From Candidatus Fermentibacterota bacterium (lineage in GTDB: Bacteria > Fermentibacterota > Fermentibacteria > Fermentibacterales > Fermentibacteraceae), in contig JAKLEF010000068.1 in NCBI GenBank assembly GCA_022703195.1, forward strand, positions 1 through 8,926: a stretch of 8,926 nt of DNA, written 5' to 3'. The stretch's first letter is position 1; every line of letters starts with the position of its first letter. Made by a program: the position numbers and the translations under genes. Below, one piece after another: positions 1 through 6,601 of this stretch. The notes under the pieces were generated by a model. That model searched no databases, was not told the origin of the DNA, and saw only the letters and a program-made list of their open reading frames with translations.

Positions 1-518
1 CAACGCATCCACCGCCAGGCCAGTGTCGTCTCGCCGTACCGCCTGCGTTCCCAGGAGCCGTCGGTTTCCAGGCCCGACGGGACCTCCACCATGACTATCC
101 CACCTGGAGAAGCGATGGAGCCCCAGTCCAGGCCGAAGGCCCACGAGTAGACCCCGGTCGACGTGTAGGGCGGGTCGATGAAGACCAGGGAAGGCCTCGC
201 CAGCCCGGACAGGTCGGTGGAGGTGACGTCGCCGCAGACCAGGAGGGCCCTGCCGAGCGCACCCAGGGACGAGAGCGTCTCCCTCACGAAGCGCACCGCC
301 CCCCGGTCGCTGTCCACGAAGGAGCAGCCGGCCGCCCCGGCGCTGAGGCATTCGATGCCGAAGGCCCCGCTTCCGCAGCAGAGGTCCCAGACGTGATTCC
401 CCTCGAAGTTGCCAGCTATGTCCATGGCAGCCGATCTTGTGCGTCCCGAGGACGGCCTCATGGTGTCAGGAGGGCGGAGAACACGGCCTTTCCATGTCCC
501 CCGCCCTATCCTGAGCAC
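1..518 (-). CDS. rsmD: RsmD-like 16S rRNA (guanine-N2)-methyltransferase, 3' end cut by window
   Basis: Probably the SAM-dependent methyltransferase of the RsmD family, which methylates guanine 966 of 16S rRNA during small-subunit assembly. I read about 172 codons from a GTG at 516-518. The N-terminus LRIGRGTWKGRVLRPP matches the family's usual R-I-x-G-x-x-(K/R)-G-R-x-L start. RPSSGRTRS at residues 21-29 corresponds to RPTSDRVRE. The SAM-binding motif is VWDLCCGSGAFGIECLSAGA (43-62 region), and the catalytic DPPY lies at about 115-118. RRYGETTLAW near the left edge resembles the family's last strand, so only a few residues should be missing. An ATG at 459-461 (codon 20) would delete the conserved N-terminal strand, so the GTG is preferred despite a weak ribosome binding site. 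It starts 9 nt after the pilQ stop and is presumably co-transcribed. Odd points: the usual Asp of RPTSD is Gly, and the usual FAGSG is CCGSG. It could be a divergent paralogue with another target. Confidence 0.82.
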   Translation of the reverse strand, partial: MLRIGRGTWKGRVLRPPDTMRPSSGRTRSAAMDIAGNFEGNHVWDLCCGSGAFGIECLSAGAAGCSFVDSDRGAVRFVRETLSSLGALGRALLVCGDVTSTDLSGLARPSLVFIDPPYTSTGVYSWAFGLDWGSIASPGGIVMVEVPSGLETDGSWERRRYGETTLAWRWMR

Positions 519-527
519 GTCTGTCCG

Positions 528-2270
528 CTAGTAGGGCCTGATGATGTGCGGCGTCACGAATATCACGAGCTCGGTGCTGTCCGTGGTGTTCGACGTGTAC
601 GTGAACAGCAGGCGGCCGAGCAGAGGGATGTACCCGAGCACGGGGACCCTCCGCTCCACCTCGGACTGCTTGCTGCGCATGATGCCGCCGATCACCGCCG
701 TGGCGCCGTCCTCGATCATCAGGGTGGTGTTGGCCTCCTGGGTGAGGATGATCGGCTGCTCGGCCGTCCCCTCGCCGGAGAGCTCGCTCACCACCGGGTT
801 CAGCTCGAGCGTCACGTTGTTGTCGGCGTTGATGTGCGGAGTGACCTCGAGGCTGACTCCGATGTCGTATAGCTGGATGTAGGTGTTGCCGTCGGCATCC
901 TTCAGGGTGAGGGGCACCTGCTTGCCCGAGAGAACCGACCCGGTCATGTTGTCGATGATCGCTATGCGGGGCTCGGAGAGGATGTGCGCCCTGTTGTCCT
1001 GTTCGAGGAAGCTCAGGGTGGCCTCGATGTCGAGCAGGTTCAGGGACGTCCCGAACGTGATCGACCCCGTGGGGTCTCCCACGCCGAGGTCGCCGGTGCC
1101 GCCGATGTGCGTCAGGGCGTCGCCCCTGCCGAGGTTGCCGGCGGCCCAGTCGATGCCCAGCTCGCTGCTCGCTGATGCATCGATCTCGACCAGCTTGGCC
1201 TCTATCATCACCTGTGCCGTCGGGCTGTCGAGGATCGGCAGGAGCCTGCCTATCTCGTCGAGCCTGGCGGGGATGTCGGTCACGACGAGCGAGTTCGTGC
1301 GGGTGTCGACCGACACCTCGCCGCGCTCGGACAGGACTGTCGAGGTCGCCTCCATGATGTCGTCAGCCGTGGCGTAGCGTATCACGAAGACCTCGGTCTG
1401 GAGGTCCTGGAGGTTCTGCCTGTCCCTCCTGTTTGTGGCCATCGTGTTGATCTCGGTGTAGAAGTCCGCGCGGTTGGCCAGCCTGAGGACGTTGCTGCCC
1501 TCGAGGGTCGCCACGAGGTTCTGCGTGTTCAGGATGGCCATGAGGGCGTCGCGCCAGCCCACGTTGCGCAGGCGCGCCGTGATGGTGGCCTCGTACCCCT
1601 CGGGGAGGACGATGTTGTAGCCGCTGACGTCGGAGATCGACCTCATGACGGTCCTGATGTCGGCCTCCACCACGTCGATCGTCACCCTGCGGCCGCCGGT
1701 GCCCGTCCACTCGACGGGGAACCCGTCGGCTGTAGGAGCCCAGGGCTCGCTCACGGTGATGCCCTGCGTCTCGCTGACGTAGGTGCTCTGCATCACCGTC
1801 TCGCCGGGTGCGGACAGCGCCGCCACCTCGCCGCCCGCGAAGCTGCGGCTGACGCCCGAGCTGGACGCGGCCCAGGCCGTGAATGGCGTCCCGGACGGGT
1901 TGGTCTGGAGCGTGAGGACCAGGTCGTTCCCCTCGGTGTCCGTGCTGTAGTTGAGGAGTTCGCCCGAGACGTCGACGATGATCCTGACCACGCCGTCCGG
2001 CGGGGCGACGTACTGGCTGGTGCGCACCGCGGCCACGCCGCCCCTGCCGACAGTGAAGTCGGCGGCGGGCAGCGCGTGGACGGAGCCGCTCAGGTCGAGG
2101 ACGACCCTCATGGGATCCGTCAGGAGGAACTTCTCGTACGAGATCGGTCCGTCGGCGGTGATCGTGACCTGGGTCCTGTCACCGCTGGGTTCGACGGCTA
2201 TGTCTGTGACCCGGTAGGCCGACGCGGGCAGGGCCAGCGCCAGCAGGGCAACGAAAACGATTCGCCTCAT
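528..2270 (-). CDS. pilQ: Type IV pilus outer-membrane secretin PilQ
   Basis: Outer-membrane secretin that forms the multimeric pore through which the type IV pilus passes. The product has 580 aa. A Sec signal peptide at residues 1-18 ends ALPASA. One AMIN domain follows (about 21-125, peptidoglycan/envelope anchoring), then a Ser/Ala/Gly/Pro-rich linker (about 126-190), an STN domain (about 197-262), a secretin N-type domain (about 293-350) and the C-terminal secretin beta-barrel (about 410-578). The barrel carries the family signature VPVLGYIPLLGRLLF (542-556) and the end ELVIFVTPHII. It is shorter than the Pseudomonas or Neisseria proteins, which have two or more AMIN domains. The ATG overlaps the pilP stop as TAATG, so translation is likely coupled, with a GAGGGTGG ribosome binding site inside the pilP end. 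The type IV pilus assignment rests on the AMIN domain and the pilMNOP context, which argue against a type II or III secretion secretin. Confidence 0.96.
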   Translation of the reverse strand: MRRIVFVALLALALPASAYRVTDIAVEPSGDRTQVTITADGPISYEKFLLTDPMRVVLDLSGSVHALPAADFTVGRGGVAAVRTSQYVAPPDGVVRIIVDVSGELLNYSTDTEGNDLVLTLQTNPSGTPFTAWAASSSGVSRSFAGGEVAALSAPGETVMQSTYVSETQGITVSEPWAPTADGFPVEWTGTGGRRVTIDVVEADIRTVMRSISDVSGYNIVLPEGYEATITARLRNVGWRDALMAILNTQNLVATLEGSNVLRLANRADFYTEINTMATNRRDRQNLQDLQTEVFVIRYATADDIMEATSTVLSERGEVSVDTRTNSLVVTDIPARLDEIGRLLPILDSPTAQVMIEAKLVEIDASASSELGIDWAAGNLGRGDALTHIGGTGDLGVGDPTGSITFGTSLNLLDIEATLSFLEQDNRAHILSEPRIAIIDNMTGSVLSGKQVPLTLKDADGNTYIQLYDIGVSLEVTPHINADNNVTLELNPVVSELSGEGTAEQPIILTQEANTTLMIEDGATAVIGGIMRSKQSEVERRVPVLGYIPLLGRLLFTYTSNTTDSTELVIFVTPHIIRPY

Positions 2271-3661
2271 TACAGACCACCCTCTTCGTGAAGCCGCATC
2301 GTGTAGATGGTGGGGATTGAAGCGGTTCCTCCTTGCTCCGGCCCGTAGTCGACCGTTACCTCCTGCACCACTATCACTTCGTTGGACGTTATCTCGGCAA
2401 TCCTTGTGTTGTTGGCGAGTTCCGTGTCGACGTAGAGGATGTAGGGGACGCCGTTCACGTCCTCGACCATGGCCTGGTCGCCGCCCGTCGGATCGAGCGT
2501 GATCCCGACCAGCCTGAGCTCCTCGATGGCGATCTCGCTCAGGGGCCTCCTGAGGTCCCTGCGCCTGGCGGGGAACTCGGTGAAGGGATCGGGCCTGCTG
2601 GATACCGATTCATAGATCCTGAATGCGCCGCTCGCCGCCGAGAGGACGGGGGTCACCCCGGCCGAGCCGCCCGGCGTCGAACCCGTCTGGCCAGCGAGCG
2701 CGCATTCGATGCGCTGCATGTCGAAGCCCGGGATCCTCGTCTCGATCGCCCCGAGCTCGGCGCAGACCAGCATCCCGGCATCATCGACCGCCCATACCGG
2801 GGCGCCCTCGGATGCCCTGAGCACGGTTCCCGGTTCGACGGGCAGGGCTTCGGCAACGGCAACCGACGGTCTGGCCGGATCGAGCACCCTCTGGCCCGAA
2901 ACCGCCAGGTCGCCGCAGAGCCTGCCCCTGAAGACCGTGGACCACGATCCGTCAGCGGCCCTCTCGAGCACCTCGCCGCCCGACGATGAGAAGAGCCTCC
3001 CGCCGGCCACCAGCACGGGTCCCGCCCCTGGCAGGGTCTCGTACTGCCACAGGTCGGCGGCCGGATCGTACCTGACCAGCGTGCCCCCGGACGTGAAGAT
3101 CCAGTCCGGCCCCAACAGGGCGAGCCCGGACGATCCCGGTGCGGGGGCCCCGGGAGAGCGGACGTCCCAGACGCCTTCGGACAGCATCGCGATCGATCCG
3201 CCTTCGGAGAGTATCACCGGTGACGATGCCGCATCCAGGGCCAGGCCCGCGGGCTCGAAGCCTTCGGGCAGCGGTGTGATCTCCGCCTCCGCCCCGTCGA
3301 AGCTCACCAGCGCCGAATCGCTCAGCAGCAGGAGGCCTGAGGGCATCGACACGGCACACACCGGCGAGGCCGCCGCGGGGCCGAGATCGTAGCTGCTCCA
3401 CCTGCCGTCGCTCATCGAGCAGTAGAGCACGCCCCCGCCCTCGAAGGCCGCCCAGGCGCCGCCGTCATCCACGGCTGCCGCCTCGGGCGGGCCGGCCGGG
3501 AGGACTATCTCCTGCCAGCCCACGGGAGAGGGTCTCCCGGCGATCGCCACCTGACCGTCGCTGGCGTCGGCCGCGCCGGTCCTGTCCGGACCCGACCCGC
3601 AGCCCGTGGAGAGGCCGGCCAGGAGGATTGTCAGGACGATTCTCGCGTCGCGTAATTCCAC
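2270..3661 (-). CDS. pilP: PilP-domain lipoprotein with N-terminal beta-propeller-like extension
   Basis: Alignment-complex lipoprotein linking PilN/PilO to the secretin PilQ, here much larger than usual (463 aa against roughly 170-180 aa for typical PilP). Residues 7-21 are a hydrophobic stretch ending LSTGC, an acceptable though not ideal lipobox with Cys21 as lipidation site. About 45-315 holds some seven imperfect repeats of 30-45 aa, each a run of short beta strands with G/D turns and W/Y positions (for example VLYCSMSDGRWSSYDL and LVRYDPAADLWQYETL); this looks like a beta-propeller. A linker leads to a PilP domain at about 356-458: RPDPFTEF, then IEELRLVGI, a VEDVNGVPYILYV strand pair, VIVVQEVTVDY and a final TMRL. 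I chose the GTG at 3659-3661 because AGGGGGTGA lies 5 nt upstream. A GTG at 3668-3670 adds three residues but has no suitably spaced site. The C-terminal assignment is strong. The propeller is inferred from the repeat pattern only. Confidence 0.85.
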   Translation of the reverse strand: MELRDARIVLTILLAGLSTGCGSGPDRTGAADASDGQVAIAGRPSPVGWQEIVLPAGPPEAAAVDDGGAWAAFEGGGVLYCSMSDGRWSSYDLGPAAASPVCAVSMPSGLLLLSDSALVSFDGAEAEITPLPEGFEPAGLALDAASSPVILSEGGSIAMLSEGVWDVRSPGAPAPGSSGLALLGPDWIFTSGGTLVRYDPAADLWQYETLPGAGPVLVAGGRLFSSSGGEVLERAADGSWSTVFRGRLCGDLAVSGQRVLDPARPSVAVAEALPVEPGTVLRASEGAPVWAVDDAGMLVCAELGAIETRIPGFDMQRIECALAGQTGSTPGGSAGVTPVLSAASGAFRIYESVSSRPDPFTEFPARRRDLRRPLSEIAIEELRLVGITLDPTGGDQAMVEDVNGVPYILYVDTELANNTRIAEITSNEVIVVQEVTVDYGPEQGGTASIPTIYTMRLHEEGGL

Positions 3662-3673
3662 GTCCTTCACCCC

Positions 3674-4231
3674 CTACGGCTGAGTGTAGGCGGAGAACAC
3701 GAAGGAAGCCTCGATGTTGTCGAACTTCCCCTCCGCCGCCTTCAGCTGCTGGATGTTCAGGTCGGTGATGGCCGTCATCATCGTCTCCTGAGTGAGCTGG
3801 TCGAAGAACACACCCAGCCTGTGATACCTGCCCGTCAGCCTTATCTGCCAGCTGTAGACGGCATACTGGCCTTCGAGCGCCGGCGGCAGGGGGTTCATGT
3901 TGACGATCTGGATGCCGCTGCTCGCGGCCTTTGTGGTGAGGAGCTCGAGCACCTCGTCCTGGCTGTACTGCCTGGGCAGGAACCTGTCCAGGTTCTCCAG
4001 CTCCTGCTGGTACATCTCGATCTGCTGGGCCATGACCGCCATGTCCTCGGAGGTCTGCGCCCGGAGCTGGTTGAGCTCCATCTGCTTCATCTGGAGCTGA
4101 TCCTCCTGCGAGGTGATCGACTCCCTGGTGTCCTTCGCCACGAAGTTGAAGTAGACGTAAACGAGCGCGGCGAGCAGCAGGAGCCCCAGGAAGAACCGCA
4201 GGAGTTTGGGATCGCGAAGGTCTAGTGCCAC
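3674..4231 (-). CDS. pilO: Type IV pilus alignment protein PilO
   Basis: Inner-membrane alignment subcomplex protein that pairs with PilN and binds PilP. The product has 185 aa: a short cytoplasmic N-terminus (LDLRDPKLL), one transmembrane helix at about 10-30, a Gln/Glu/Met-rich coiled coil at about 33-82, and a periplasmic ferredoxin-like domain at about 92-185. The domain includes SGIQIVNMNPLPP and the typical YHRLGVFFDQL segment. The GTG at 4229-4231 is chosen because GGGAGGAGGT lies 5 nt upstream and the resulting N-terminus fits PilO. The open frame extends upstream into the neighbouring gene, but that part is Ser/Pro-rich and has no family resemblance. A small CCCGG/CCGGG stem (4244-4258) sits just before the ribosome binding site. 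It follows the lipoprotein gene after a 31-nt gap and ends 12 nt before the chosen pilP start. Confidence 0.93.
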   Translation of the reverse strand: MALDLRDPKLLRFFLGLLLLAALVYVYFNFVAKDTRESITSQEDQLQMKQMELNQLRAQTSEDMAVMAQQIEMYQQELENLDRFLPRQYSQDEVLELLTTKAASSGIQIVNMNPLPPALEGQYAVYSWQIRLTGRYHRLGVFFDQLTQETMMTAITDLNIQQLKAAEGKFDNIEASFVFSAYTQP

Positions 4232-4262
4232 TTCGTACCTCCTCCCGGCCGGTCCGGGGCCT

Positions 4263-4691
4263 TCACTCTCCGCCGCCCAATCCCATGGACTCGAGATCGA
4301 TGTCCCAGACCTCGAGGGTGTCGCCGAGCTCGATGAAGAAGGGTGACTGGTCGAGGTCGGCATAGACGTATGTCACGATCCCGAAGTGGGCGGTGAAACC
4401 GAGTGCGGCGAACTCGGGCATGGTGTAGCCGGTGCCCTCCTCGCCCGGGGTGGGATAGAGAGGGACCTCGACCCAGAAGACTCCGGATTCTCCGGTCTCC
4501 GAGCTGCGGTCGAAGGTGTTGATCGAGTCTCCGTGCGCCACGACGGTGATCCCCTCGGCGGGGATCGTGTGCGCCGAATCCTCCCATATCATGCCGGTGA
4601 CGTAGACGCTGGTCTCGTCTGTCCCGAAGGGATCGCAACCCGACAGGACGGCGAGCGCTGCAATCATCGATAGTACCACGATCCTGTTCAT
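4263..4691 (-). CDS. Small lipoprotein inserted in the pil operon, unknown function
   Basis: I do not recognise a named family. The product is a 142-aa predicted lipoprotein with N-terminal MNRI, a hydrophobic helix and a perfect lipobox LSGC, lipidated at Cys19. The next residue is Asp20, which in enterobacteria keeps lipoproteins in the inner membrane; whether that rule holds here is unknown. Residues about 29-77 (YVTGMIWEDSAHTIPAEGI, then VVAHGD, then ETGESGVFWVEV) resemble the Ig-like fold of carboxypeptidase regulatory-like (CarboxypepD_reg) domains. The rest is acidic and beta-rich, with aromatic residues, and ends in a Gly/Glu tail. The ATG at 4689-4691 is preferred over an upstream in-frame start because it places the signal peptide at the N-terminus and has a GGGGGG site 3 nt before it. 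It lies between pilMN and pilO, where standard operons have no gene, so a role in the alignment complex or in pilus assembly is inferred from position. Confidence 0.8.
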   Translation of the reverse strand: MNRIVVLSMIAALAVLSGCDPFGTDETSVYVTGMIWEDSAHTIPAEGITVVAHGDSINTFDRSSETGESGVFWVEVPLYPTPGEEGTGYTMPEFAALGFTAHFGIVTYVYADLDQSPFFIELGDTLEVWDIDLESMGLGGGE

Positions 4692-4701
4692 GATCCCCCC
4701 A

Positions 4702-6453
4702 TCAGATCCCGGAGTAGTTGCCGACGAGGGGCAGCAGGGAGCCCCTGTTGACACTTACTTCCAGATCGAACTGGTATCTCATCTCCCCGCCGGTGGCGCC
4801 GGTGGGATCGGTAGCTGGCGTGAGCGTGTACGTCTGGCCGTATTCGGCGAGCTGGAAGAGGGCTGTCTGCCCGTCGGGCATCTGCTCGACCAGCCTGCGC
4901 TGGAAGGCGACCACGTCGCCCCATGTCCTGGCGATGCCGGTCAGGTGGAGGCTCTCGCCGGAGACCACCATCGCGGTCAGGTAGATCCCCTTGTCGGCCT
5001 CCTCGGCGAGGGTGGTCTGCTGGGGATACAGCGCCCTGCAGAGGTATTCCATCACGTATACGGCGTATCTCTGGTCGAGCGCCAGGCTCTGGATCGCCGC
5101 GCGCCTGGCCTCCAGGTCCGCCAGCAGGGCGTTGGCCTCGGCTTGCTGGCTCACCTGCGTCTCCATCTGGGCAATCTCGCTGTCGATGGCGGTTATCTGG
5201 CCCTGGAGCTCCGACTGGCGCTTCTTGAGTCCGGCGTAGTGGATCCCCATCGCGACAATCCCGCCGACGATCAGGAGTATCGGCAGGTAGGATAGGATCG
5301 CGGCGGCGGGCGAGGCGGATGCCGCCGCCGGAGTGCCGGCCGCACCGGCCTTCTTGCGCCTGGTCTCGGCCTCCTCCATCACGTTCACGTCTACCCGGCC
5401 GGGTTCGAAGGCGCGGAGGGCAAGCCCGATGCTGACGGCTAGGAGGGCACTCATCACGGGCTTGTCGGAATCGGGGATCACCGACGAGTCGGCCGAGACG
5501 CTCCTGAAGGTCTCGAGCTGCTCGACGGGGAGGCCGTGCTGTTCGCTGAGGGTCGCCGCGAGGCCCGGCACCTGCGAGCAGCCGCCGCTGATGTACATCC
5601 TGTCTATCCTGGTGCTCTCCCCCGAGGCCTGGAAGGAGATGAACGAGCGCCTGACGCTCGTGGAGAGCTCTTCGATGACATAGCCGATGGCCGACTTGAC
5701 CTCGTCCTGGGAGGCCCCCTCGGGCAGGTCGCCCTTCAGCACCGCCTCGGCCGTCTCGTAGTCGAGGCCCATCGACCTCTGGAGAGCCTCTATGAACCTG
5801 TTGCCGCCGATCGAGAGGTCCCTGTTGAAGCTGGGGAGCCCTCCCTTCACGACTACCATGTTCGTGACCTCGGCGCCGATGTTGAGGATGGTCACGCACT
5901 CGTCGGCACCAGGCCTGTAGTTGTACTCGTATGCCCTCTGGAGGGCGAACTGCTCGAGCTCGATGGCCGTGGGCTTCACGCCCGAGGCCTGCAGGAGGCT
6001 GCGGTGGAGGTCGACCGCCTCCTTCTTCGCGGCTACCAGCAGGACCTCCATCTGCCCCGGAGCCATCTCGGGGTTGATGATCTTGAAGTCGATGCTGACC
6101 TCGTCGATCCTGAACGGTATGTGCTGCTCCGCCTCCCAGCGGATGGCCTGGCGGGCGTTCTCCTCCGACATCTTCTCCATCGGGATGCGCCTGACGATGA
6201 CGCTCCTGCCGGAGACCGCGGAAAAGACCAGACGGGACTTGATGCCGGCATTCTTGAGGGCATCCCTTATCCCGGCGTTTACCAGCTCCCTGTTGACTAT
6301 CTCACCGTCGGCCACTGTACCGGGAGCCAGTTCCTGTATGGCGAACCTGGCGAGCTTGTAGGTCTTCCCGGACCTGATCAGCTCTACCACCTTCACCGAA
6401 TGGCTGCCGATATCCAGGCCTACGGCCGACTTGACAGAACCGCCGAAGCCCAT
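4702..6453 (-). CDS. pilM: Fused PilM-PilN type IV pilus alignment protein
   Basis: A single 583-aa protein joining PilM (cytoplasmic actin-like ATPase fold) and PilN (bitopic inner-membrane partner of PilO). Residues 1-350 are PilM: phosphate-1 loop GLDIGSHSVKVVEL (12-25), the IRWEAEQHIPF segment (104-114), phosphate-2 loop LNIGAEVTNMVVV (190-202), SIGGNRF (214-220) and the adenosine-motif region YISGGCSQVPGL (287-298). Residues 354-368 (VDVNVMEEAETRRKK) fall where free PilN has its INLLP-type PilM-binding N-terminus. An Ala/Pro linker follows, then a transmembrane helix at about 386-406, a coiled coil at about 407-447 and a PilN periplasmic domain to the end (GIYLTAMVVSGESLHLTGIA, 489-508). 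The frame is continuous, with no sign of a frameshift at the junction. The ATG at 6451-6453 has GGAGG 5 nt upstream. A GTG at 6484-6486 would add 11 residues but is less well supported. This is the first gene of the operon, behind the promoter at 6537-6565. Confidence 0.93.
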   Translation of the reverse strand: MGFGGSVKSAVGLDIGSHSVKVVELIRSGKTYKLARFAIQELAPGTVADGEIVNRELVNAGIRDALKNAGIKSRLVFSAVSGRSVIVRRIPMEKMSEENARQAIRWEAEQHIPFRIDEVSIDFKIINPEMAPGQMEVLLVAAKKEAVDLHRSLLQASGVKPTAIELEQFALQRAYEYNYRPGADECVTILNIGAEVTNMVVVKGGLPSFNRDLSIGGNRFIEALQRSMGLDYETAEAVLKGDLPEGASQDEVKSAIGYVIEELSTSVRRSFISFQASGESTRIDRMYISGGCSQVPGLAATLSEQHGLPVEQLETFRSVSADSSVIPDSDKPVMSALLAVSIGLALRAFEPGRVDVNVMEEAETRRKKAGAAGTPAAASASPAAAILSYLPILLIVGGIVAMGIHYAGLKKRQSELQGQITAIDSEIAQMETQVSQQAEANALLADLEARRAAIQSLALDQRYAVYVMEYLCRALYPQQTTLAEEADKGIYLTAMVVSGESLHLTGIARTWGDVVAFQRRLVEQMPDGQTALFQLAEYGQTYTLTPATDPTGATGGEMRYQFDLEVSVNRGSLLPLVGNYSGI

Positions 6454-6458
6454 CTGTG

Positions 6459-6463
6459 CCTCC
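6459..6463 (-). promoter_or_regulatory. Ribosome binding site deciding the pilM-pilN start
   Basis: GGAGG on the minus strand, 5 nt before the ATG at 6451-6453. Its spacing supports this ATG over the in-frame GTG at 6484-6486, and it places the family's N-terminal strand at the true start of the protein. Confidence 0.8.
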
Positions 6464-6503
6464 AACCGTTCAGCTAGACCCCGCACCCGTGCATCGTGCC
6501 CGG

Positions 6504-6524
6504 GGAGGGATCACAGTGCCCTCC
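6504..6524 (-). promoter_or_regulatory. Hairpin in the pil operon leader, possibly covering a leader ORF start
   Basis: On the minus strand GGAGGG (6524-6519) can pair perfectly with CCCTCC (6509-6504) across a 9-nt loop. The left arm looks like a ribosome binding site lying 4 nt before a GTG (6514-6512), which opens a 14-codon reading frame ending with TGA at 6472-6470. The hairpin would sit close to the predicted 5' end of the mRNA. There is no U-tract, so it is not a simple terminator. A role in mRNA stability or translation is possible but unproven. Confidence 0.35.
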
Positions 6525-6536
6525 TGCACCGATCGA

Positions 6537-6565
6537 AGTTTAACGAGTGTGTCCAATGTCGTCAA
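6537..6565 (-). promoter_or_regulatory. Sigma70-like promoter of the pil operon
   Basis: Minus strand: -35 TTGACG (6565-6560), a spacer of exactly 17 bp, and -10 TAAACT (6542-6537). The matches to consensus are 5/6 and 4/6. It lies in the only AT-rich island of the window, 84 nt upstream of the pilM ATG, which gives a leader of roughly 75-80 nt with a start near 6530. Pil operons may use other sigma factors. I saw no convincing sigma54 GG/GC element here. Confidence 0.6.
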
Positions 6566-6570
6566 TACCC

Positions 6571-6595
6571 AAATTCATAACTCCGAAACTTCATA
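6571..6595. repeat. Pair of 9-bp direct repeats, candidate operator
   Basis: On the plus strand AAATTCATA (6571-6579) recurs as AACTTCATA (6587-6595), 8/9 identical, with a 16-bp period. The repeats begin 5 bp upstream of the -35 box of the pil promoter, at about -45 and -61 from the predicted start, where activators commonly bind. They also lie in front of the divergent small gene. Tandem sites on one face of the helix are typical for ribbon-helix-helix proteins, which the divergent gene appears to encode. The repeat is short and AT-rich, so chance is possible. Confidence 0.4.
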
Positions 6596-6601
6596 TATCC
6601 C

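Noticed and set aside
2709..3392. 227-codon open frame on the plus strand opposite pilP
   Set aside because: Ser/Pro/Ala-rich shadow. The minus strand has a lipobox, regular repeats and a PilP domain, and a ribosome binding site.
4232..4363. Upstream extension of pilO by 44 codons
   Set aside because: The added residues are Ser/Pro-rich, overlap the lipoprotein gene and do not resemble PilO; GGGAGGAGGT before the GTG at 4229-4231 marks the start.
4692..4754. Upstream extension of the small lipoprotein by 21 codons
   Set aside because: It would bury the signal peptide and lipobox inside the protein and overlap pilMN.
4688..5899. 403-codon open frame on the minus strand
   Set aside because: Shadow of pilMN, dominated by Arg, Gly, Asp and Pro; the true frame carries PilM and PilN motifs throughout.
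5536..6477. 313-codon open frame on the plus strand opposite pilM
   Set aside because: Leu/Asp/Arg-rich antisense shadow with no recognisable domain; the opposite strand is clearly pilM.
6454..6536. Known riboswitch in the pil leader
   Set aside because: The c-di-GMP riboswitches that control pili in some bacteria need a longer, conserved fold. Only one 6-bp hairpin is visible in about 80 nt, with no recognisable aptamer core.
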